DNA of 64,000 nt, taken from positions 186,001 through 250,000 of the forward strand of contig NZ_JADFFM010000001.1 in assembly GCF_015221995.1 (NCBI RefSeq). The letters run 5' to 3'. Shown here piece after piece: positions 28,748 through 37,178 of this stretch. This stretch comes from Mucilaginibacter boryungensis (GTDB lineage Bacteria > Bacteroidota > Bacteroidia > Sphingobacteriales > Sphingobacteriaceae). Positions within the stretch are counted from its first letter, which is position 1, and every line of letters starts with the position of its first letter. The position numbers and the translations under genes were made by a program. The notes below the pieces were generated by a model. That model was not told the DNA's origin. It saw only the letters and a program-made list of their open reading frames with translations, and did not search any database.

Positions 28748-29350
28748 CTATACCGATGGCAGCTTCCAATTGCGCCGTATAGCGATAATACGAATGGTGC
28801 ATACCACTATAATAGCAATGGCTTCGGCAATAAATTTATCGGTGCACATCAGCAATAATATATAACAACTACCGCCGGCAATGCAGGCCGTGGCGTATAT
28901 TTCCTTGCGAAAAAGGACAGGTATTTCGTTAATTAAAATATCGCGCACTACGCCGCCAAAGCAACCGGTAATAGTGCCAAGGGCAATACAGGCACCGGGG
29001 TTCAGGTGGGCGTTCAACCCTTTCTGTATCCCAATAATGGTAAACAGCCCTAACCCTAATGCATCAAACAAAAACAGGGTGATCTTTAAATTCTTAACGT
29101 ACTTTTTAAACAGGATGGTGACAATAGTAGTGCCCAGAATGATCAATGGCGTCTTCATATCGCGCATCCAGGCTACGGGCACATTGCCAATTAAAATATC
29201 ACGTAATGTACCGCCGCCTATAGCGGTTACAAAGCCCAGTACAAACACCCCGAAGATATCCATACGCTTTTGCATAGCCGAAAATGCGCCAGATACGGTG
29301 AAGGCAACTGTGCCCAGTAATTCAATAATGGCCGGGAAATTATCGTTCAT
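28748..29350 (-). CDS. TRIC-family cation channel (UPF0126 / YadS-like)
   Basis: 200 residues, about seven helices in two homologous halves. Each half carries the glycine-rich family motif: FVLGFVTAIGGGTLRDIL and ALGTITGCFGGVVRDILI, both ending GG/GxxRD. This is the bacterial homologue of trimeric intracellular cation channels, K+-permeable in the inner membrane. Stands alone, with about 115 bp to the low-complexity gene and a palindromic repeat behind its start. Confidence 0.9.
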   Translation of the reverse strand: MNDNFPAIIELLGTVAFTVSGAFSAMQKRMDIFGVFVLGFVTAIGGGTLRDILIGNVPVAWMRDMKTPLIILGTTIVTILFKKYVKNLKITLFLFDALGLGLFTIIGIQKGLNAHLNPGACIALGTITGCFGGVVRDILINEIPVLFRKEIYATACIAGGSCYILLLMCTDKFIAEAIAIIVVCTIRIIAIRRNWKLPSV

Positions 29351-29396
29351 TTAAAATTGGTTGATAATGATTGGTTATTCAAATATAAAACTCCTC

Positions 29397-29506
29397 ATGT
29401 CATTTCGACGAACTAAAGGGGTTGAGTGTGGGCGTGAGGAGAAATCTTCTATAGGAAGCCGGCTGCACTTGGAAGATTTCTCCTCGTACCTCATTCGAAA
29501 TGACAT
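29397..29506. repeat. Palindromic intergenic repeat (TGTCATTTCGA type)
   Basis: A 110-bp imperfect palindrome: ends TGTCATTTCGA and CGAAATGACA pair, and an inner GAGAAATCTTC pairs with GAAGATTTCTC. The 'gtcatttcga...agaaatctt' text is a widespread intergenic repeat of Bacteroidota genomes. It lies between the starts/ends of two minus-strand genes, 29350 and 29552. Confidence 0.7.
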
Positions 29507-29551
29507 TACTTTATTGTAACGTCTCTCATCCATAGTTTATATCAATACCAA

Positions 29552-30382
29552 TTAATTTCGATCAAACCCTTTGCGGTATTTTTTCAAAGCACGACAGATA
29601 GAGCGGGCAATTTCTTCCTGCCCCTCGTCCGAATTCAGGTACTTCTCTTCGGATGGGTTATTGATAAACCCGGTCTCTACCAGTACCGATGGCAGGGCGC
29701 TGTGGGCCAGCACCAGTAACCCTTGTTCGTGCACACCCTCGCTGCGGCGGTTATCGTGTTCAACAAATTCTTCGTTTACCAGCTTCCCAAATTTGATGCT
29801 CTGGTCGCGGTAGGTTTTCATATACATGTTCAGCATAATAAAATAGGCGGGGTCGTTGCCTTTATAGCCTTCGTATTTTTTGCTGTAATCCTTTTCCTGG
29901 TAAATAGAGGCATTCTCGCGCAAGGCTTCCAGTTGTTCGCCCTTGCGGTGGAAACCGTAAACCAACAACAGGGTGCCTTTGCGACTGCCAGTCCGCTCGG
30001 GCGATGAATTGCAGTGAATAGAAATAAACAAGTTGGCCTTATTGCGGTTGGCAATGGCTGCGCGTTCCTGCAGTTCTACAAACTTATCGGTAGTGCGGGT
30101 CATAATTACGTTTAACGATGGCATTTCATCTTTAATGATATCCCGTAGTTTTAAGGCAATGGCCAGCGCTACATTTTTTTCCTTTGCCACTTCGCCATGC
30201 GCGCCAGGGTCTTTACCGCCGTGCCCCGCATCAATCACAACCGTTTTAAACTTAAATCCAGGGCCGCTGTCATCATCACCCTGGTTTTGCGCTTCGGCAC
30301 GGGCATTACCTATAAAAAGCGCGCCCAGCAAAAATATAAGGGTTAAAACCTGGGATTTGAAGCGGGTAAATATTTGCAGCAT
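29552..30382 (-). CDS. N-acetylmuramoyl-L-alanine amidase (Amidase_3)
   Basis: 276 residues with signal peptide (hydrophobic to GNARAEA). Zinc-dependent peptidoglycan amidase: VVIDAGHGGKDPGA (His54), EKN (Glu68), LFISIHCNSS (His123) and LVETGFINNPSEEKYL with the catalytic Glu are all present. It cuts the bond between MurNAc and L-alanine during cell separation. Two insertions typical of Bacteroidota members follow the second His motif (LLVYGFHRKGEQLEALRE). Single-domain, no LysM or SPOR. Confidence 0.92.
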   Translation of the reverse strand: MLQIFTRFKSQVLTLIFLLGALFIGNARAEAQNQGDDDSGPGFKFKTVVIDAGHGGKDPGAHGEVAKEKNVALAIALKLRDIIKDEMPSLNVIMTRTTDKFVELQERAAIANRNKANLFISIHCNSSPERTGSRKGTLLLVYGFHRKGEQLEALRENASIYQEKDYSKKYEGYKGNDPAYFIMLNMYMKTYRDQSIKFGKLVNEEFVEHDNRRSEGVHEQGLLVLAHSALPSVLVETGFINNPSEEKYLNSDEGQEEIARSICRALKKYRKGFDRN

Positions 30383-30473
30383 AGCTTAATAGCGAATGGA
30401 TAATTAAAATGTTAATCAATACGATTAAAAGTTTGCAAGCCGCAAATATACATGCTGCAACCATAGCCTTTTA

Positions 30474-31442
30474 TTAAACTTTTAAACGTTGGCAAACTTT
30501 AATTATAGACTGACTAATGGGCTTAAAGTTAATAGCAATGGCCTGCTTTATTTTGCTGTTATCATAATTGCGCTCCACACTGGCGCTTCGCGCCGCTACC
30601 TTATCAATAGCTGGGGCACCACCGCGTATGGCTGCCCATAAGGCCGCGCCGCGCCAGGCCAGTTCCATCATCCAGGGTTTGGCTTGTTTGGCAGGTGCGG
30701 GCAGGTTAAAGCCGCGGGCTATCTCGGTCACTATATTTTGGTAAGGCCGGTTTTCTGCATTAATAATATAGCGTTGTTCGGTAATGCCGCTTTCCATTAA
30801 CATGATCATGCTTTTGGCCACATCCTCCACATCCACAAACCCAATGCTGCCCGATGTATAATATTTCAGGCCCTTACGCACAGTTTCAAACAATTGCCCG
30901 CTGCCTGCAGTACCTGCGTTGGGGCCAATTATTATAGTTGGGTTTACAATTACGGCATCTAACCCTTCGGCAATGCCGCGCCATACTTCCATTTCACTCT
31001 CGAGTTTTGATGTCGCGTAACCGTCATGGTCGCCGGTTTGGTCAAGGTGATGGTTCTCGTTAATCATTTCGCCTGGCTTGGCCTCGCCAATGGCTGCTAC
31101 CGAACTTACATGTACCAGGCGGACGCCGTATTGCAGGCACAAATTAACCACATTAGCTGTACCCTCAACATTGGTACGTATCATCGGGTCCTTATCGGCC
31201 TGTTTTAATGATACCCAGGCCGCGCAGTGATATACCTGGGTTACGCCTTCAAATGCATCTTCAAGGGCTGGGTGGTCCATCATGTCGGCATCTACCCAAT
31301 CAATCATATTCCCGTAAGGAAGCAACAGATCAGGAATAACAGACGAAGCCCGCTTAGTACAACGGATACGTTTGCCTTGTTCGGCAAGTTGTTTGGCCAC
31401 TTCCGACCCAAGAAACCCCGTAGCACCTGTTATTAGGATCAT
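30474..31442 (-). CDS. NAD-dependent epimerase/dehydratase (extended SDR)
   Basis: 322 residues. MILITGATGFLGSEVAKQL gives the Rossmann GxxGxxG; VSSVAAIGE and GYATSKLESE hold the Ser and Tyr-x3-Lys of the active site. The family includes sugar-nucleotide epimerases and dihydroflavonol-reductase-like enzymes; the latter resemblance is closer (NPTIIIGP, VDVEDVAK). The start is set at ATG 31442; an in-frame TTG twelve bases earlier lies within the repeat and is not needed. Confidence 0.85.
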   Translation of the reverse strand: MILITGATGFLGSEVAKQLAEQGKRIRCTKRASSVIPDLLLPYGNMIDWVDADMMDHPALEDAFEGVTQVYHCAAWVSLKQADKDPMIRTNVEGTANVVNLCLQYGVRLVHVSSVAAIGEAKPGEMINENHHLDQTGDHDGYATSKLESEMEVWRGIAEGLDAVIVNPTIIIGPNAGTAGSGQLFETVRKGLKYYTSGSIGFVDVEDVAKSMIMLMESGITEQRYIINAENRPYQNIVTEIARGFNLPAPAKQAKPWMMELAWRGAALWAAIRGGAPAIDKVAARSASVERNYDNSKIKQAIAINFKPISQSIIKVCQRLKV

Positions 31443-31600
31443 AAAAATGTGCAAATATGCAGATGTGCAAATGTGCAGATAATTTTTTGATGTACTAATG
31501 CCTAATTCTCATCAGCATTATCCTTCATTTGCACATCTGCATATTCGCATACCTGCACATAATTTGCACATCTGCATATTTGCACATCCGCACATTATCT
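31443..31600. repeat. Large word-type palindrome (gcaaatatgcagatgt words)
   Basis: Left arm 31447-31472 and right arm 31562-31587 are perfect 26-bp inverted copies, each built of tandem variants of GCAAATATGC and GCAGATGTGC. The right side carries further diverged copies from 31530 on. The array fills the whole space between the divergent starts of the epimerase (31442) and the ureohydrolase homologue (31616). The right arm also supplies the -33 element of the latter's promoter. Confidence 0.85.
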
Positions 31601-31608
31601 TACATTTG
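31579..31608 (+). promoter_or_regulatory. Promoter of the ureohydrolase-like gene, partly inside repeat
   Basis: -33 TTTG at 31579-31582 (within the repeat arm), 18-bp spacer, -7 TACATTTG at 31601-31608, a full match to TAnnTTTG. The ATG follows 7 bp behind the -7 box, so the mRNA should be leaderless or nearly so. Confidence 0.65.
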
Positions 31609-31615
31609 TAAGCAT

Positions 31616-32800
31616 ATGTCTTTGTCAGATTTTTTTTCGCCGGTCGACTTAAAAAAGATCGTCCCTAAAACTGGGTTTTACACCAGTCATATGGGGAGTA
31701 AAATAGAATCCTATTCGGTTGATTTCCCCGATCTGGAGGCCGACAAAATAGACATAGCCATTATAGGTGTGCTGGAAGACCGTAACGCTGTGGGTAACCC
31801 CGGCTGCGCGCTGGGTCCCGATTATGTGCGCGAGAAATTATACTTGTTGTACGAAGGGAGCTATAAAACCAAAATAGTGGACCTTGGCAATATTAAACAA
31901 GGCGCCAGCATTACCGATACCTATTTCGCACTAAAAACGGTTGTTGCCGAACTGATAAAAAAAGATATACTCCCGTTGATTATCGGCGGCGGGCAGGACC
32001 TTACCTATGCCCAATACCTGGCTTACGAGGAACTGGAACAACGGGTTGACCTGGTTGTGATAGACCCGCGTTTTGATTTGGAAGATGATTCGGTTGCCGA
32101 AACTATTGAAACCACATCTATATCCTACCTGAACAAAATTTTTCTGCACGAGCCTAATTACCTGTTCAACTTCAGCAATTTGGGCTATCAAACTTATTTT
32201 GTGAACCAGGATAGCCTGCGTGTAATGGATAAGCTTTATTTCGACACTCATCGCCTGGGCGAATTAAGCGGGGAAGTGGCAGTTGCCGAACCGGTTATCC
32301 GTAACGCCAGTATGATCAGTTTTGATATAGGCGCTGTCCGTTCGTCCGACGCTATGGGCAATGCCAACGCTACGCCCAACGGTTTTTATGGAGAAGAGGC
32401 TTGTCAGCTGGCGCGTTATGCGGGCTTTAATGATAAGCTGACTTCGATAGGCTTTTACGAGTTTAATCCGGCTTATGATAGTAACGGACAAACCGCCACG
32501 TTACTGGCGCAGATGATATGGTATTTTATTGATGGTTTTTATAACCGCAAGCGCGATTTCCCGCTAAACCCCAAATCGCAATACCTGATCTATAAAACCA
32601 GTTTGAAGCACAACGAGCATGAGCTGGTATTTGTGAAAAGCAAAAAATCAGACCGCTGGTGGATGCAGGTGCCTTACCCTACGGGAGGCTCGCAAAACGA
32701 GCGCTTCCACCTGGTGCCCTGCCGGTACGACGATTATAAAATAGCCGTATCGGGCGAAATGCCCGACCTTTGGTGGCGCACTTATCAAAAGTTAAACTGA
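31616..32800 (+). CDS. Ureohydrolase (arginase/formimidoylglutamase) family protein, degenerate metal site
   Basis: 394 residues from ATG 31616; a longer reading frame upstream is only translated repeat. It follows the arginase fold order, but metal motifs differ: IIGGGQDLTYA where GGDHS is usual, VIDPRFDLED for DAHxD, SFDIGAVRSSDA for SxDxDxxDP. The histidines are gone, so canonical Mn2+ hydrolysis is unlikely. The remaining text is well ordered (PNGFYGEEACQLARYAGF), which suggests a conserved Bacteroidota variant with another role. Single gene with its own promoter. Confidence 0.8.
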   Translation: MSLSDFFSPVDLKKIVPKTGFYTSHMGSKIESYSVDFPDLEADKIDIAIIGVLEDRNAVGNPGCALGPDYVREKLYLLYEGSYKTKIVDLGNIKQGASITDTYFALKTVVAELIKKDILPLIIGGGQDLTYAQYLAYEELEQRVDLVVIDPRFDLEDDSVAETIETTSISYLNKIFLHEPNYLFNFSNLGYQTYFVNQDSLRVMDKLYFDTHRLGELSGEVAVAEPVIRNASMISFDIGAVRSSDAMGNANATPNGFYGEEACQLARYAGFNDKLTSIGFYEFNPAYDSNGQTATLLAQMIWYFIDGFYNRKRDFPLNPKSQYLIYKTSLKHNEHELVFVKSKKSDRWWMQVPYPTGGSQNERFHLVPCRYDDYKIAVSGEMPDLWWRTYQKLN

Positions 32801-32898
32801 TAGTGTAATAAGCATCTTACAATAATATGGCTGATTACCAGCAGCCAAACCATAATTTTAACCCCTTATTATACGTTAGTAAGATTTATATTTAATTC

Positions 32899-34035
32899 AT
32901 GAAGAAATTATTTTTCTATATACTGGCTTTTGTGCCCCTGTTGGCCAGTGCGCAGGACGATTTTGTAGTTACCGCGCAGGTGGGTAAACTAAACACACCC
33001 GCCAAAGCCTATTTGCTTTACCAGTTAGGTGCTAACCGTGTCCTTGATTCGGCCGCTATTATTAACGGCACCTTTGTAATTAAGGGGCGTGTACTAAACC
33101 CTGTTGGGGCTATATTGGTAATAGACCGTGCAGGCGTTGGTATTAACAAACTTGACCGCAGTTCGGATAACCTGAGTTTTTATCTTGAAAAAGGAGAGAT
33201 CAATATCAGCACTGCCGATTCGGTTTCCAAAGCGCAAATAACAGGTTCGAAAATTAATGAGGATAATAAAGCCCTTACTGCTAAGTTAGCCCTGGTAAAT
33301 AATAAAGCCAAAGCCGTAGCAGCCGAAGCTAAAGCTGTTCCGCAGGAGAAGCAGCAATCGGCCGAATTTCAAAACAGCCTGCAGGCTAAATTAAAAGCCC
33401 TGCAAACCGAACAGGAAGGCGTTTTAAAAACCTACATCAGGGAAAATTCTAATAGTTATTTAAGCCTGCTGGCGCTAAGCTCGTTAGGTGGGCCCTCTGC
33501 CGACCCAAAAGAGCTGGAACCGCTTTATACAGGCCTTTCTGATGCGTTGAAAAGTTCGGAAGCGGGGTATGCCATGAAAATCTCTATTGATGAGCTTAAA
33601 TCGACAGCGATAGGGGCTATCGCTCCAGATTTTACACAAAATGATGCTGATGGCCACCCTATTAAATTATCATCATTCCGTGGCAAATATGTGCTGATAG
33701 ATTTTTGGGCATCATGGTGCGGCCCGTGCCGCCAGGAAAACCCCAATGTAGTGCGCGCTTATAATAAATACAAAGGGCAGAAGTTTACCATAATTGGCGT
33801 ATCGCTTGATCGTCCTGATGGTAAAGCCGACTGGATGGCTGCTGTGAAAAATGATGGGCTTACCTGGACCCAGGTATCCGATTTGAAATATTGGAATAAT
33901 GAAGCCGCGGCCCTGTATTTTGTACGTTCTATCCCGCAAAACTACCTGATAGACCCGGATGGGAAAATTGTTGGCAAAAATTTGCGCGGCGCCGACCTGG
34001 AAAACAAACTGGCCAAAATTTTTGGGAAAATATAA
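32899..34035 (+). CDS. TlpA-like thioredoxin with DUF4369 domain (copy 1)
   Basis: 378 residues. Signal peptide (LAFVPLLASAQ), an N-terminal beta domain of DUF4369 type to about residue 120, a helical linker (130-230), then a redoxin/TlpA domain from 238 with LIDFWASWCGPCRQENP; active-site cysteines 274 and 277. Cis-Pro lies in SIPQNYLID. It should act as a periplasmic thiol-disulfide reductase, of the type linked to cytochrome c or outer-membrane protein maturation in Bacteroidota. Followed 51 bp later by a paralogue of near-equal length. Confidence 0.9.
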   Translation: MKKLFFYILAFVPLLASAQDDFVVTAQVGKLNTPAKAYLLYQLGANRVLDSAAIINGTFVIKGRVLNPVGAILVIDRAGVGINKLDRSSDNLSFYLEKGEINISTADSVSKAQITGSKINEDNKALTAKLALVNNKAKAVAAEAKAVPQEKQQSAEFQNSLQAKLKALQTEQEGVLKTYIRENSNSYLSLLALSSLGGPSADPKELEPLYTGLSDALKSSEAGYAMKISIDELKSTAIGAIAPDFTQNDADGHPIKLSSFRGKYVLIDFWASWCGPCRQENPNVVRAYNKYKGQKFTIIGVSLDRPDGKADWMAAVKNDGLTWTQVSDLKYWNNEAAALYFVRSIPQNYLIDPDGKIVGKNLRGADLENKLAKIFGKI

Positions 34036-34086
34036 GCAAACCATTATCTTGCATATGATATAATACCAAACTTAATCTTTGCGGAT

Positions 34087-35229
34087 ATGAAAAAATTAAT
34101 CATTACTATACTTGCCGGCCTGCCGGCATTTGTTTTTGCACAATCGGCCTATACCATAAAAGGCAAGGCGGGCAGCATTGGCGCCCCGGCCAAAGTTTAT
34201 TTAAGCTATGTAGTTGACAAAAAGCCGGTTGTGGATTCAGCTAACATTGTTAACGGTAACTTCGCTTTCGCGGGAGCTGTTAAGGATTTAACACCAGCCT
34301 CGTTAACGCTGGATTATAAAGGCGCTGGTTACATGAACCTTAACAGGAAAGTTAAACAGGATGTGATTAGCATATATCTTGAACAAGGAACTATAAGCCT
34401 GAATAGCCCTGATTCCTTAGCAAAATCAACAGTTACAGGTACCCGTACCAACCTGGAAAATGCAGAGTACAAAGCATATATGAAACCGGCCACTGATAAA
34501 ATGACCATGTTAATGGCCGAATATAATGCAACCCCTGCGGAAACTAAGAAGACCAAAGAATTTGACGATGCTTTTATGCCAAGATATAATGCGGTGCAAA
34601 AAGAACAAAGTGAACTAACGAAATCGTACATTAAATCTCATCCCGATTCGTACCTGAGTTTGGTGAACTTAAACAGTGTGGGTGGTGCTTATCCGGAATA
34701 TGCCGAGATGGCACCGTGGTTCAACGCTTTATCTGAAAGGGTGCGCAATACTACTACAGGTAAAACTTACGCGGGCCGTTTAGAAAAATGGAAACTGGTT
34801 GCGCTGGGACAAATGGCCCCTGAATTTTCACAGGCCGATACCAGTGGCAAAATGGTTAGCCTGTCATCATTTAAAGGTAAGTACTTGCTGATAGATTTTT
34901 GGGCTTCATGGTGCGGCCCTTGCCGTGCAGAGAACCCTAACGTGGTTAAAGCTTATAATAAATACAAAGATAAAAACTTTACTATCCTGGGGGTATCGTT
35001 AGATCAGCCGGGAGATAAAGCCAAGTGGCTGGCTGCTATCCATAAAGACGGACTAACCTGGACGCACGTATCTGATCTTCAATATTGGAACAATGCAGCA
35101 TCAACTGCTTATGGCGTACAGGCTATCCCTCAAAACTATTTGTTAGACCCGACAGGTAAAATTATCGGTAAAAACTTACGCGGTAAGGACCTGGAAGATA
35201 AACTGGCGCAGATATTTGACAAAATATAA
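34087..35229 (+). CDS. TlpA-like thioredoxin with DUF4369 domain (copy 2)
   Basis: 380 residues, same layout as the gene before it: signal peptide (GLPAFVFAQ), DUF4369-like domain, helical linker and TlpA domain with LIDFWASWCGPCRAENP (Cys276, Cys279) and AIPQNYLLDP. The C-terminal domains of the two copies are nearly identical in long blocks, the N-terminal halves have drifted, as expected for an old tandem duplication with separate substrates. One transcript by spacing, ended by the palindromic terminator at 35246. Confidence 0.9.
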   Translation: MKKLIITILAGLPAFVFAQSAYTIKGKAGSIGAPAKVYLSYVVDKKPVVDSANIVNGNFAFAGAVKDLTPASLTLDYKGAGYMNLNRKVKQDVISIYLEQGTISLNSPDSLAKSTVTGTRTNLENAEYKAYMKPATDKMTMLMAEYNATPAETKKTKEFDDAFMPRYNAVQKEQSELTKSYIKSHPDSYLSLVNLNSVGGAYPEYAEMAPWFNALSERVRNTTTGKTYAGRLEKWKLVALGQMAPEFSQADTSGKMVSLSSFKGKYLLIDFWASWCGPCRAENPNVVKAYNKYKDKNFTILGVSLDQPGDKAKWLAAIHKDGLTWTHVSDLQYWNNAASTAYGVQAIPQNYLLDPTGKIIGKNLRGKDLEDKLAQIFDKI

Positions 35230-35245
35230 TTGCTGACATTGCTAA

Positions 35246-35285
35246 ACAAAAAGCCCGGTGCAATTAATTGCACCGGGCTTTTTGT
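35246..35285. terminator. Perfect 40-bp palindromic terminator
   Basis: Two 20-bp arms without mismatch, ACAAAAAGCCCGGTGCAATT and its complement, centre at 35265/35266. The A-run left and T-run right make it an efficient terminator in both directions. Confidence 0.9.
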
Positions 35286-35362
35286 TTACTGTAAAATCGG
35301 TTTGCACAAAATAAAACCTGTATGGCGTTGATGCGTTACTCTTTATAAAAACGAAAGAATAT

Positions 35363-35731
35363 ATGCTTCAATATATTAATGATTTGCCACCCCATGTAGT
35401 GGGTATACGCGCCACGGGCGAAGTAACCAAAGACGACATGGAAAAAGTACTGATCCCCCGCATTGATGAACTGGTAGCCCGCCAGGGTGAAATTAATTAT
35501 TTACTGGTACCGCAAACTGATGTGGGCAACTTCACCTTAAGTGCCTGGTGGGACGACCTTAAACTGGGTTTGAAAAACTTTACCAAATGGAACAAAATAG
35601 CCGTGGTTACCGACCAAAAGGGTGTGGAATGGTTTAGTGATGTGTTCCGGTTTTTTGTCCCGGGAAAATCAAAGGGCTTTGCTTTGAATGAACTGGATGA
35701 AGCGGTGGCGTGGATCTCGGCAAAAGAATAA
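35363..35731 (+). CDS. SpoIIAA-like STAS/SEC14-fold protein
   Basis: 122 residues. HVVGIRATGEVTKDDMEKVL, WWDDLKLGLKNFTKWNKIAVVTD and FFVPGKSKGFALNELDEAVAWI are the marks of the SpoIIAA-like family (small cytoplasmic proteins of STAS-like fold, tied in some bacteria to membrane or stress states). Unlike the STAS protein at 21094 it has no phospho-serine motif. Precedes the DUF72 gene by 12 bp, likely one transcript. Confidence 0.8.
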   Translation: MLQYINDLPPHVVGIRATGEVTKDDMEKVLIPRIDELVARQGEINYLLVPQTDVGNFTLSAWWDDLKLGLKNFTKWNKIAVVTDQKGVEWFSDVFRFFVPGKSKGFALNELDEAVAWISAKE

Positions 35732-35743
35732 TTTTAGTAGGGT

Positions 35744-36511
35744 ATGGACGACCTGTCAGCAAGTAAATTCTTTTCCGGTACAAGCGGATTGGTATTGCCG
35801 GTACCTAACAAACAGGCATATCCGGTAGAGTTTCAGGATCAGCCCCGCCTGGCTTTTTATGCGTCGTTATTTAATAGTATCGAGATCAATAGCTCGTTCT
35901 ATAACCCGCCCATGGGTAACACGGTTGCTAAATGGAGCAGTATAGTGCCGGATAATTTCAGGTTCACTTATAAGCTGTGGCGCGATATTACACATAACAA
36001 GGAACTGGTTTTTAATCCGGACAATATTTTCCGGTTTATGGAAGTTATTAACCGTGCGGAAGCAAAAAAGGGCAGCCTGCTTGTTCAATTCCCGGCATCT
36101 GTAAGGGCGGACAAGGTACCGCAACTGGAAAATCTGCTTAATTATATCAGGCAGGCTGATCCGGATATGCAATGGCAGACGGCGGTAGAGTTTCGTCATG
36201 CATCCTGGTATCAGGACAGCACCTACTATTTACTGGACAAATATGGCATGGGGATAGTACTGCATGATATGCCGGCATCGGCCGCGCCGCTAATGGAAAC
36301 CGAAGCCAATTTTATATACCTCCGTTTTCATGGCCCTAATGGCGGCTACCGGGGCAGTTATACCGATGATTTTTTACAGGAATACGCGACTTACATACAG
36401 GATTGGATGGCCGATGGCAAAACCGTATATGCCTATTTTAACAATACCATGGGCAGCGCTATCGATAATCTTATCAGCCTGAATAAATTTGTAGCGGGCA
36501 ATTTTTTTTAA
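35744..36511 (+). CDS. DUF72 family protein
   Basis: 255 residues, TIM-barrel-like. Family features are FFSGTSGLVLP at the start, YASLFNSIEINSSFYNPP, FRFTYKLWRDITHNK, SLLVQFPASVR, TAVEFRHASWY and FIYLRFHGPNGGY, then YAYFNNTMGSAIDN. DUF72 proteins are widespread; some act on nucleic acids or are related to endonuclease IV-like folds, but the reaction is unknown. Likely co-transcribed with the SpoIIAA-like gene. Confidence 0.88.
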   Translation: MDDLSASKFFSGTSGLVLPVPNKQAYPVEFQDQPRLAFYASLFNSIEINSSFYNPPMGNTVAKWSSIVPDNFRFTYKLWRDITHNKELVFNPDNIFRFMEVINRAEAKKGSLLVQFPASVRADKVPQLENLLNYIRQADPDMQWQTAVEFRHASWYQDSTYYLLDKYGMGIVLHDMPASAAPLMETEANFIYLRFHGPNGGYRGSYTDDFLQEYATYIQDWMADGKTVYAYFNNTMGSAIDNLISLNKFVAGNFF

Positions 36512-36557
36512 TACCACTGTTAGCCAGGTTTGGCACATTTTTGGCATTACAGGTAAT

Positions 36558-36719
36558 ATGAAAGTATTAAAATTGAATTCGCAACATCGCTTAACAGCAA
36601 CCGAAAAATTTATTAAAGCGGTACTGAAAGACAATCTGGATGCTTTTAAAGCTACCAGCAGGCAATTTTTACGCAACAACCAGGTTTATTTCCCTAATAA
36701 CACGGGATTAATTGCCTGA
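36558..36719 (+). CDS. Small basic hypothetical protein (53 aa)
   Basis: ATG 36558 to TGA 36717-36719 gives 53 residues, basic, with an amphipathic helical stretch (TEKFIKAVLKDNLDAFKATS). It lies between the DUF72 gene and an intrinsic terminator at 36750, so it is transcribed. No domain recognised. Codon use is like its neighbours. Could be chance, but the setting supports a small gene. Confidence 0.45.
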   Translation: MKVLKLNSQHRLTATEKFIKAVLKDNLDAFKATSRQFLRNNQVYFPNNTGLIA

Positions 36720-36749
36720 TCAATATATACGTTACCTATTGAAAACATG

Positions 36750-36789
36750 CAAGCAGCGCTTCTATAACAGATACGCTGCTTGTTTTTTT
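36750..36789 (+). terminator. Intrinsic terminator
   Basis: 9-bp stem CAAGCAGCG (36750-36758) with CGCTGCTTG (36774-36782), 15-nt loop, followed by seven T. Confidence 0.85.
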
Positions 36790-36937
36790 GCCCTATGTTT
36801 TAGCAATAACAGTGTAGGATAAATCGTCCAAATGGCGTATTGCCGGTGTCTGTTTTTCTGATCGTTTTTTATTTAGTATGAGGATAAAACATTAACCACA
36901 TTTTGTTGGTTATTATTAAGCATCTATCAATATCAAA

Positions 36938-37168
36938 ATGAAAACTAAAAGTTACATCACATATTATTGCTTTAATAAAGCGTGCCATGGGTCTGTATAT
37001 TTTAGTGATACGATACGTGTGGACGAGCTACCCTTAACCATTACTACTTTAACTGAAAACCATTATTGCGAGTTATGCCATTCGCGGATGATATCTATCG
37101 CTGATATTGAAGTTAAACTGGCGGTCAGCCAGATCGAGCCCCAATCTTCCCGGGTTTTGCATTATTAA
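36938..37168 (+). CDS. Small hypothetical protein with zinc-ribbon-like cysteines
   Basis: 76 residues. Two Cys pairs are spaced as in a small zinc ribbon: YYCFNKACHG near residue 11 and HYCELCHSR near residue 45, with His beside each. No known family recognised. It ends 10 bp before the pyrophosphatase start, so both may share a transcript. Confidence 0.55.
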   Translation: MKTKSYITYYCFNKACHGSVYFSDTIRVDELPLTITTLTENHYCELCHSRMISIADIEVKLAVSQIEPQSSRVLHY

Positions 37169-37178
37169 GATAATAGCT

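Noticed and set aside
29723..30389. Plus-strand frames of 94 and 118 codons opposite the amidase
   Set aside because: Complement of a well-defined amidase with all zinc ligands.
31443..31600. Word array considered as a CRISPR array
   Set aside because: No constant-length repeats with unique spacers, arms are inverted rather than direct, no cas genes.
31529..31615. N-terminal extension MHICIFAYLHI... of the ureohydrolase homologue
   Set aside because: It is the translated gcacatctgcat repeat and lies upstream of the predicted transcription start; ATG 31616 fits the family.
37107..37178. 24-codon extension of the pyrophosphatase
   Set aside because: Overlaps the previous gene and reads as low-quality protein; ATG 37179 gives the family start.
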